The notes below the pieces were generated by a model. The model was not told the DNA's origin. It saw only the letters and a list, made by a program, of their open reading frames with translations, and did no database searches. A DNA stretch of 5,179 bases from Collinsella sp. GTDB taxonomy: Bacteria > Actinomycetota > Coriobacteriia > Coriobacteriales > Coriobacteriaceae. Position 1 is the stretch's first letter. Each line of letters begins with the position of its first letter. Shown piece after piece: positions 1 to 5,179 of the stretch. Made by a program: the position numbers and the translations under genes. The stretch is from contig JAIJJM010000194.1 of assembly GCA_022728415.1 (NCBI GenBank), positions 1-5,179 on the forward strand, in the 5' to 3' direction.

Positions 1-294
1 AGAGACTGTGGTGGGTCAGACGTGACGAGTGCCTTGATTGCCGATATTGTTTTGCAGCTGCTGAGCTATGTGGCGCAGGTGGAGCGCGAGAACATTCATC
101 GGCGCCAAGCCGAGGGCATTGCGGCGGCGCGAGCGCGCGGCGTGCGCTTTGGCCGGCCCCGCAAGCCCTGTCCTCCGCAATTCGAGCTGGTGCGCGTTAC
201 CTATGAGGCGGGTGATATCACGCGGAGTCAGGCGGCAAAGCGGCTAGGCGTGTGCGTGGGGACCTTCGATCGCTGGATGCGCGAGATGGAGTAG
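1..294 (+). CDS. Serine recombinase (resolvase/invertase type), C-terminal fragment, 5' end outside window
   Basis: The frame is open from base 1 to a TAG at 292-294 and gives 97 residues. Residues 15-41 match the long helix that follows the catalytic domain of small serine recombinases (LQLLSYVAQVEREN, then RRQAEGIAAARARG), and FGRPRK follows as the usual basic arm. The last 30 or so residues (GDITRSQAAKRLGV then FDRWMRE) form the helix-turn-helix that binds DNA in this family. The catalytic serine and the arginine cluster would lie upstream, so activity cannot be judged. A GTG at 22-24 could be read as a start, but RDCGGSD before it fits the family and the protein would lack its catalytic domain, so I treat the gene as cut by the window edge. 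Family members cut and rejoin DNA at specific sites as resolvases, invertases or transposon functions; which one applies here is not visible. Confidence 0.88.
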   Translation, partial: RDCGGSDVTSALIADIVLQLLSYVAQVERENIHRRQAEGIAAARARGVRFGRPRKPCPPQFELVRVTYEAGDITRSQAAKRLGVCVGTFDRWMREME

Positions 295-319
295 GGGCGC
301 CACGGCCCTTTGGCGCCCC
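294..319 (+). terminator. Perfect 9-bp hairpin at the recombinase stop codon, possible terminator
   Basis: GGGGCGCCA (294-302) pairs exactly with TGGCGCCCC (311-319) around an 8-base loop. The left arm begins on the last base of the TAG stop. The position and GC content suit transcription termination, but AATTCG follows rather than a T run, so a canonical intrinsic terminator is not shown. It could equally be a 3'-end stabilising hairpin or a protein-binding palindrome. Confidence 0.5.
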
Positions 320-393
320 AATTCGAACATTTTGGATTTCGCTACGGCGACAACTGCATTTGGGGGTACACTCGCTGCTGCTCAAAAAATGAC

Positions 394-398
394 GGAGG
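394..398 (+). promoter_or_regulatory. Ribosome binding site fixing the TTG start of the VanZ-like gene
   Basis: GGAGG lies 7 bases before TTG 406. The ATG at 389-391 is in another frame that stops within nine codons, and the in-frame GTG at 415 is 16 bases from this site, so TTG 406 is the best start. No convincing -35/-10 pair is visible in 320-393; TACACT at 367-372 is a weak -10 match with no -35 partner. Confidence 0.7.
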
Positions 399-405
399 TT
401 AGCCC

Positions 406-981
406 TTGGCGCGTGTGAAGCACATAGTCGGATGGATTTCGGTTGTCCTGCTGGTCGTGACGCTGACAAGTATTTGGATACTGACGGAGCAAAACGTGGA
501 GCAGACGTCGTCGCTCAGCGAGTCCACTGCGCGCGTGGTGGAGGGACGGGCCGCGGACGTGCGACCCGACGCCGCGCAGGAGTCCCAGGCGGGGGATGCC
601 GTCGAGGGCGCGGATTCAACGACTGCCACCGTTCATCCCGACCCGCTTGCGCCCGTTCGTCTGTGGATGGGTGCCAACATTCGTCGCGTCGCACATACCG
701 TTGAGTTCTTCTTTGTCGGACTGTTAGCTTCGGTGACCGTGGCATGCCTGGGCGAGCGCCTGCCATGCGCGCGATTCCGGTACGTACTCGCTGCGCTCTT
801 TTGCGCCGTCTGCTCTGTCGGTGACCAAGTGCACAAGATCTTTGTTCCTGGTCGACATTTCGACATGATCGACCTGGGCTTCGATGCCGCGGGCTATGTC
901 ACCGCCATGCTGTTGGTATTGCTGGTCTCCGCATGGGTGCACCACGTGACGCGCCCCATCGGCGCCCATGCGAGGCGCTAA
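406..981 (+). CDS. VanZ-like family membrane protein
   Basis: This 191-residue protein starts at TTG. Hydrophobic segments lie at about residues 7-27, 99-116, 124-139 and 161-178, suggesting four membrane helices. VanZ-family signatures visible are RRVAHTVEF (93-101), GDQVHKIFVPGR (139-150) and the aspartates and glycine in DMIDLGFDAAG (153-163). Compared with the family pattern as I remember it (D-E-x-H-Q), the core reads D140-Q-V-H-K144. Residues 28-85 form a long polar, acidic, Ala/Ser/Thr-rich stretch that probably lies outside the membrane. The founding VanZ gives low-level teicoplanin resistance in enterococci, but most relatives have no known function, so glycopeptide resistance should not be inferred. 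There is no van cluster nearby. Neighbours are a recombinase 111 bases upstream and the MurNAc genes beyond a terminator, so it is probably transcribed alone. The family call is good; the role is unknown. Confidence 0.8.
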   Translation: MARVKHIVGWISVVLLVVTLTSIWILTEQNVEQTSSLSESTARVVEGRAADVRPDAAQESQAGDAVEGADSTTATVHPDPLAPVRLWMGANIRRVAHTVEFFFVGLLASVTVACLGERLPCARFRYVLAALFCAVCSVGDQVHKIFVPGRHFDMIDLGFDAAGYVTAMLLVLLVSAWVHHVTRPIGAHARR

Positions 982-1062
982 CCGGTAACAAACCCGTTTC
1001 TGATAACGCGACCTCGTTGAATTATTTTGTGTCGCGCGTATTTCCGAGCGGTCGGATTTGAG

Positions 1063-1089
1063 GGGCGAGCGGTAGAACGCTCGCCCTTT
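1063..1089 (+). terminator. Probable intrinsic terminator after the VanZ-like gene
   Basis: GGGCGAGCG (1063-1071) pairs perfectly with CGCTCGCCC (1078-1086) around the 6-base loop GTAGAA. A further G-U pair (1062/1087) and A-U pair (1061/1088) lengthen the stem. The T run is only TTT (1087-1089), so it is a moderate terminator. It lies 81 bases after the VanZ-like stop and ahead of the murR leader, separating the two transcription units. Confidence 0.65.
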
Positions 1090-1111
1090 GTGCGCCACGA
1101 TGCGGCACAAT

Positions 1112-1140
1112 GTACCGTAAAAGCTGTTTATATCCGGTAC
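1112..1140 (+). promoter_or_regulatory. Inverted repeat GTACCG-N17-CGGTAC, candidate operator upstream of murR
   Basis: GTACCG (1112-1117) and CGGTAC (1135-1140) are exact inverted copies separated by 17 A/T-rich bases that include TATATC (1129-1134), a 4/6 match to a -10 box. The place, between the upstream terminator and the start of a regulator-first operon, is where an autoregulatory site would be expected. The arms are only 6 bp, so chance cannot be excluded. Confidence 0.35.
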
Positions 1141-1151
1141 GAATCGTTCGT
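1139..1151 (+). promoter_or_regulatory. Short inverted repeat ACGAA-TCG-TTCGT, second candidate operator
   Basis: Five-base arms flank a 3-base centre, overlapping the right arm of the preceding repeat. It sits just upstream of TTTAAT (1157-1162), a 5/6 match to a -10 box for which I find no good -35 at 16-18 bases. A dimeric regulator such as MurR/RpiR could bind here, but no consensus can be tested from one site. Confidence 0.28.
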
Positions 1152-1172
1152 TGGTCTTTAATTCTTCTCAAC

Positions 1173-1177
1173 GGAGG
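1173..1177 (+). promoter_or_regulatory. Ribosome binding site of murR, deciding the start
   Basis: GGAGG lies 8 bases before ATG 1186. An upstream in-frame GTG at 1177 overlaps this site and so cannot use it, which makes ATG 1186 the start. Confidence 0.8.
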
Positions 1178-1185
1178 TGTTTGAG

Positions 1186-2037
1186 ATGGCAAACGGATTG
1201 CTTTTGCGGCTTCGTGAACGTGAGCTCAGCGCGAGCCCGGCGGAACGCAATGTCATCGCATACGTAAGCGCTCATCCGCACGAGGTGGTCGGGCTGTCCG
1301 TCCGCTGTCTTGCCGATGCCACGTTCTCCTCGCCCTCGAGCATTTTGCGCTTTTGCAAGCGCTTGGGTTTTGCGGGTTACAAGGAGTTCCAGCGCGAACT
1401 GATCGCCGAACTGGCGCTCTTGGGTGATAAGAAAGACGTTGCCCTCGAGGACATCTCCATGGACGACAGCGTCGAACGTATCGTGGGGAAGGTGATGAAA
1501 AGCAACGTGCGCACGATCGAGGCGACGGCGCGAACGCTCGATTACAGCGTCTTGGAGCGATGCGCGGCCCATCTTAAGCGGGCACGCGCGGTCAATCTGT
1601 TCGGTATCGGTGCCTCTCGTTTGGTCGCGCACGATCTGGCGCAAAAGCTCATGCGTGTTGACAAAGTGTGCCATCTGTACGACGACTGGCATGATCAGCT
1701 TCTGTGTGCCAAGAACATGCATGAGGGCGATATGGCAATCGCCTTTAGCTACTCGGGCTTGACGCGAGAGGTGCTGGACTGCACCGTCGAGGCACAACGT
1801 CACAACTGCCCCGTTGTGGCCGTGACCAAAGTAGATGGATCGTCCAAGCTTGCCACCATGGCCGATGCCGTGCTCGGCGTCGCCGCGAGTGAGCCCTTGG
1901 TCCGCAGCGGTGCCATGGCTTCGCGTATGGCCCAGCTTATGGTTGTCGATGCCCTGTACGCTGCTTACGTTGCCAGCGACTACGAGCGGGCGAAGCATGT
2001 CATTAAGCAAAACTACATCGAGAAACAGGAAAGATGA
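1186..2037 (+). CDS. murR: MurR/RpiR-family transcriptional regulator (HTH plus SIS domain)
   Basis: The product has 283 residues, the usual length for the family (E. coli MurR is about 285). Residues 1-77 form the RpiR-type helix-turn-helix domain: LSVRCLADATFSSPSSILRFCKRLGF spans about 37-62, with the expected YKEFQ after it. Residues 124-255 or so are a sugar-isomerase (SIS) domain, with the phosphosugar-binding features FGIGASR (139-145) and SYSGLTRE (188-195). Such proteins sense a sugar phosphate; E. coli MurR represses murQP and responds to MurNAc-6-phosphate. The neighbours MurQ, a MurP-like permease and MupG make the same ligand likely here, though this is inference. Unlike E. coli, where murR is divergent, this gene comes first in the same direction as its targets, so it should control itself too. 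Its TGA overlaps the murQ ribosome binding site, with 10 bases between stop and next start. The family is clear; repressor or activator action is not shown by sequence. Confidence 0.9.
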   Translation: MANGLLLRLRERELSASPAERNVIAYVSAHPHEVVGLSVRCLADATFSSPSSILRFCKRLGFAGYKEFQRELIAELALLGDKKDVALEDISMDDSVERIVGKVMKSNVRTIEATARTLDYSVLERCAAHLKRARAVNLFGIGASRLVAHDLAQKLMRVDKVCHLYDDWHDQLLCAKNMHEGDMAIAFSYSGLTREVLDCTVEAQRHNCPVVAVTKVDGSSKLATMADAVLGVAASEPLVRSGAMASRMAQLMVVDALYAAYVASDYERAKHVIKQNYIEKQER

Positions 2038-2039
2038 GG
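2036..2039 (+). promoter_or_regulatory. Ribosome binding site of murQ overlapping the murR stop
   Basis: GAGG (in TGAGGTGA, 2035-2042) includes the last two bases of the murR TGA and lies 8 bases before ATG 2048. This suggests translational coupling. In-frame GTG 2039 overlaps the site and is rejected as a start; ATG 2043 is out of frame. Confidence 0.65.
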
Positions 2040-2047
2040 TGAATGAA

Positions 2048-2971
<924 letters not shown>

Positions 2972-3017
2972 GTGCACGGCGGAGCAGATGTGACATCCAG
3001 AAGAGATACCCGATACA

Positions 3018-3023
3018 AGGAGG
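3018..3023 (+). promoter_or_regulatory. Strong ribosome binding site of the murP-like gene
   Basis: AGGAGG lies only 4 bases before ATG 3028, a short spacing for a near-perfect site. The 56-base gap after murQ shows no terminator and no convincing promoter, which supports one transcript. Confidence 0.75.
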
Positions 3024-3027
3024 AGTT

Positions 3028-4458
3028 ATGACGAACAAAGAGCTGGCTCAAAAGCTGCTGGACCTTTTGGGCGGTAAAGACAACGTGCTGGCAAACGCGG
3101 CGTGCATGACGCGCCTGCGCGTGACCGTCAAAGACGCGGGCAACGTCGACGCGGAGGGTATTAAGGCGCTCGACGGCGTGATGGGCCTTGTTGAGGACGA
3201 CACGATGCAGATCGTGCTGGGTCCGGGCAAGGTGAATAAGGTGCTCGAAGAATTCTCCAAGCTCACCGGCCTTGCGAAAGGCGTTGCTGACGAGAGTGTG
3301 GTTGACGCTGCGGCTACAAACAAGGCCGCGCAGAAGGCCAAGTACGAGACCAAACCGGTTCAGGCCTTCCTCAAGAAGATTTCCAATGTCTTCGTCGCCC
3401 TGCTTCCCGGCATCATTGCGGCTGGCCTCATCAACGGTATCTGCAACGTCATCAATGTCTCGACGGCCGGTGCGCTTGCAGGCGAGTGGTGGTACCAGGG
3501 CATTCGTTCCATGGGCTGGGCCCTCTTCGCCTATCTGCCCATCTTGGTGGGCTACAACGCGGCGCGCGAGTTTGGTGGCTCCGCTGCGCTGGGCGGCATC
3601 GCCGGCATGATGTGTATCGCCAACAGTGCCATGCCCCTGCTTGCGCCTGGTGCCGTCGATCCCAGCACCGCTATTCTGCTGCCGCTCACCAATGCACAGT
3701 ACAATCCCGCCGCGGGCGGCATGATTGCGGCCCTCATCGCTGGCGCATTTTTTGCCTGGATGGAGCGTCAAATTCGCAAGGTTATGCCCAACGCGCTCGA
3801 TACATTCCTGTCTCCGCTGCTGGTGCTCATCATCGGCGCCTTTGCTCTGATGCTCGTCATCCAGCCGGTTGGCGCATGGCTGACGACTGCCATCTTTAGC
3901 GTTTTGACCTTTATCTTTGAGAAGCTGGGCGTTCTGGGCGGCTATATCCTGTCGGCAGGCTTCTTGCCGCTGGTGTCCGTCGGCCTGCATCAGGCACTTA
4001 CGCCGATCCACGCTATGCTCAACGATCCCGACGGCGCTACCAAGGGCATCAATTACCTGCTGCCCATCCTTATGATGGCTGGCGGCGGTCAGGTCGGTGC
4101 CGGTCTGGCGCTGTACTTTAAGACCAAGAACGCCAAGCTCAAGAAGTATGTTGCAGAGTCCATTCCCGTTGGCATCCTGGGCGTTGGCGAGCCTCTGATG
4201 TATGCTGTTACGCTGCCGCTTGTCCGCCCGTTTGTGACGGCCTGCCTGGGTGCCGGATTTGGTGGCGCGCTCGCGGCGCTGCTTCACATCGGCACGGTTT
4301 CTCAGGGCGTTTCCGGTCTGTTTGGCCTGCTGATCGTCGTTCCCGGCCAGCAGCTCGGCTATGTTGCCGCCATGTTGCTTGCCTATGCCGCCGGCTTTGC
4401 CCTGACGTGGTTCTTCGGCGTCGACGAGCAGAAGATCAACGAGTTCTTTGGCGAGTAG
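3028..4458 (+). CDS. murP: PTS EIIBC permease, MurNAc (MurNAc-GlcNAc) type
   Basis: This 476-residue inner-membrane permease takes up and phosphorylates its sugar through the phosphotransferase system; E. coli MurP has 474 residues. The EIIB domain is residues 1-85, with the phospho-cysteine Cys26 in AACMTRLRV (24-32) and LGPGKVNKV (64-72). An Ala/Lys-rich linker (about 86-108) leads to the EIIC domain from about residue 110, with many hydrophobic segments; about ten helices are expected for the glucose superfamily. EIIC marks include LLPGIIAAGL (125-134), His321 in VGLHQALTPIH (318-328) and the conserved GEPLMYAV (387-394) with Glu388 near the sugar site. There is no EIIA domain, so phosphate must come from an EIIA encoded elsewhere, as E. 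coli MurP uses EIIA-Glc. Sequence alone would allow another amino sugar or glucoside; the flanking murQ and mupG make MurNAc or MurNAc-GlcNAc the best substrate. It is followed by a strong terminator. Confidence 0.9.
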   Translation: MTNKELAQKLLDLLGGKDNVLANAACMTRLRVTVKDAGNVDAEGIKALDGVMGLVEDDTMQIVLGPGKVNKVLEEFSKLTGLAKGVADESVVDAAATNKAAQKAKYETKPVQAFLKKISNVFVALLPGIIAAGLINGICNVINVSTAGALAGEWWYQGIRSMGWALFAYLPILVGYNAAREFGGSAALGGIAGMMCIANSAMPLLAPGAVDPSTAILLPLTNAQYNPAAGGMIAALIAGAFFAWMERQIRKVMPNALDTFLSPLLVLIIGAFALMLVIQPVGAWLTTAIFSVLTFIFEKLGVLGGYILSAGFLPLVSVGLHQALTPIHAMLNDPDGATKGINYLLPILMMAGGGQVGAGLALYFKTKNAKLKKYVAESIPVGILGVGEPLMYAVTLPLVRPFVTACLGAGFGGALAALLHIGTVSQGVSGLFGLLIVVPGQQLGYVAAMLLAYAAGFALTWFFGVDEQKINEFFGE

Positions 4459-4460
4459 CC

Positions 4461-4520
4461 TGATGCTGCGTGCTATGTCATTCGAGCGTCTTGACGTGCC
4501 GCAGATTGCTTGATGCTACG
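4461..4520 (+). repeat. Near-identical 10-base direct repeat in the murP-mupG gap
   Basis: TGATGCTGCG (4461-4470) and TGATGCTACG (4511-4520) differ at one base and start exactly 50 bases apart, about five helical turns. They lie between the murP stop and the terminator. They may be a protein-binding pair or chance. Confidence 0.25.
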
Positions 4521-4525
4521 GTTGT

Positions 4526-4558
4526 GCCGGCGGGGCTAACTGCTCCGCCGGCCTTTTT
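4526..4558 (+). terminator. Strong intrinsic terminator between murP and mupG
   Basis: GCCGGCGGGGC (4526-4536) pairs with GCTCCGCCGGC (4542-4552): 11 pairs with one G-U, around the 5-base loop TAACT. One C is followed by five Ts (4554-4558). This is the textbook form. The T run ends 2 bases before the mupG ribosome binding site, so it either ends the murRQP transcript or sits in the mupG leader. Confidence 0.88.
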
Positions 4559-4560
4559 AA

Positions 4561-4565
4561 AGGAG
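4561..4565 (+). promoter_or_regulatory. Ribosome binding site of mupG, supporting a GTG start
   Basis: AGGAG (within AAAGGAGA, 4559-4566) lies 9 bases before GTG 4575. It directly follows the T run of the terminator. No ATG lies in this frame near the homologous N-terminus, so GTG is the start. Confidence 0.75.
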
Positions 4566-4574
4566 AATCGAAGC

Positions 4575-5179
4575 GTGAGAACGGGTATTTCTGTCTATCT
4601 TTCCAGTCCTCTGCAAGATATCGAGCGTACGATTGAACATGGCGCCGCGGCGGGTGCGCGCTATGCGTTCACCTCGCTGCATATTCCCGAGGATGGGGGA
4701 GCGGCATATGCCGATAAGGTTCGCCAGGTGCTGTCGCGACTTTCCGCTCGCGGTATTGCGCTCATTGCCGATGTGGGGCCGCGCACGTGCGATTTGCTGG
4801 GCCTTGAACGCATGGAGGACTTGCGTGATCTGGGACTGGAGTACCTGCGCCTGGATTACGGCTTTAGTGCCCAACGGGTCGCGGAGCTGTCCGGTGTATT
4901 TCGCATCGTGGTCAATGCATCGACGGTGAGTCCTGATGAAATCGCATCGTGGCGAGAAGCCGGTGCCGATGTGACCCGTTTTGCCGCCTGCCACAATTTT
5001 TATCCCAAGCCCTATACCGGTTTAGCTCTGGAGGACATTGCTCGGACGAATCTTCGTCTTGCAGCGCTTGGCTTCGAAATCATGGCTTTTGTGCCGGGTG
5101 ATGCCAACGTCCGCGGGCCGGTATTCGAGGGGCTGCCGACGGTTGAGGCGCAGCGCGGTCGCGCGTCAAAGGTTGCCCT
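4575..5179 (+). CDS. mupG: MupG-type 6-phospho-N-acetylmuramidase (former DUF871 family), 3' end outside window
   Basis: The frame is open from GTG 4575 to the window end: 201 complete codons and two extra bases, with no stop. The family usually has about 350-360 residues, so roughly the N-terminal 55-60% is present. It is a cytoplasmic TIM-barrel protein. Recognisable blocks are GISVYLS (4-10), FTSLHIPED (32-40), IADVGPRT (64-71), LGLEYLRLDYGFS (86-98), VNAST (113-117), the highly characteristic ACHNFYPKPYTGL (138-150), AFVPGD (171-176) and RGPVFEGLPTVE (180-191). S. aureus MupG splits MurNAc-6P-GlcNAc, the product of MurP uptake of the wall disaccharide, into MurNAc-6P and GlcNAc. Its place after murR-murQ-murP strongly supports this role. 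It is 116 bases after murP, beyond a terminator, so it may be expressed at a lower or separately controlled level. The missing part is a C-terminal domain that other family members carry. Confidence 0.93.
   Translation, partial: MRTGISVYLSSPLQDIERTIEHGAAAGARYAFTSLHIPEDGGAAYADKVRQVLSRLSARGIALIADVGPRTCDLLGLERMEDLRDLGLEYLRLDYGFSAQRVAELSGVFRIVVNASTVSPDEIASWREAGADVTRFAACHNFYPKPYTGLALEDIARTNLRLAALGFEIMAFVPGDANVRGPVFEGLPTVEAQRGRASKVA

Noticed and set aside
406..981. Glycopeptide resistance gene vanZ
   Set aside because: Only family-level similarity is visible, the core motif is altered and no van genes accompany it; most VanZ-like proteins have no link to resistance.
1017..1044. Promoter-like TTGAAT with TATTTC
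   Set aside because: Matches are 4/6 and 3/6, and the pair lies upstream of the hairpin at 1063-1089, so it would not serve murR efficiently.
1177..1185. GTG 1177 as murR start
   Set aside because: The GTG overlaps the Shine-Dalgarno GGAGG that serves ATG 1186.
1835..2047. Upstream extension of murQ inside murR
   Set aside because: The frame is open, but homology to MurQ begins at ATG 2048, the ribosome binding site fits that start, and the extension only mirrors murR in another frame.
2987..2997. Palindrome GATGT-G-ACATC in the murQ-murP gap
   Set aside because: The arms are 5 bases with a 1-base centre, too short to form an RNA hairpin and not supported as an operator inside the operon.
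4491..4519. Promoter for mupG from TTGACG
   Set aside because: The -35 is good (5/6), but at 17 bases the -10 position reads TGCTAC, a poor match, so I did not list it as a feature.

Overview
The window is GC-rich (near 60% by eye) with compact, same-strand genes, strong Shine-Dalgarno sites and several non-ATG starts (TTG at 406, GTG at 4575). Together with the flavour of the proteins this suggests a high-GC Gram-positive gut bacterium, perhaps a coriobacterium such as Collinsella. That taxonomic guess is inference from style only; no rRNA or marker gene is present.

Layout: positions 1-294 hold the C-terminal end of a small serine recombinase whose start lies outside the window, closed by a perfect 9-bp hairpin at its stop codon. 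Positions 406-981 encode a VanZ-like membrane protein with a TTG start and an unusually long polar insert after the first membrane helix. A hairpin terminator at about 1063-1089 separates it from the rest. Positions 1186-4458 carry three tightly packed genes: a MurR/RpiR-family regulator, MurNAc-6-phosphate etherase MurQ, and a PTS EIIBC permease of the MurP type. After a strong intrinsic terminator (4526-4558), a fourth gene starts at GTG 4575 and runs off the right edge. Its product is a MupG-type 6-phospho-N-acetylmuramidase (the family formerly called DUF871). It is easy to miss because its reading frame has no stop before the window ends.

Together, 1186-5179 reads as a cell-wall-sugar recovery locus: murR-murQ-murP-mupG. 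The expected pathway, from the characterised homologues, is uptake and phosphorylation of MurNAc or MurNAc-GlcNAc by MurP, using phosphate from an EIIA encoded elsewhere. MupG then splits MurNAc-6P-GlcNAc into MurNAc-6P and GlcNAc, and MurQ converts MurNAc-6P to GlcNAc-6P and D-lactate. The regulator is the first gene, in the same direction as the genes it probably controls, so it would be autoregulated. Two small inverted repeats between the upstream terminator and murR are candidate operators.

I see no wholly undescribed system. The points most worth a second look are the terminator placed directly ahead of the mupG ribosome binding site, the divergent VanZ-like protein with its long polar insert, and the candidate operators upstream of murR.
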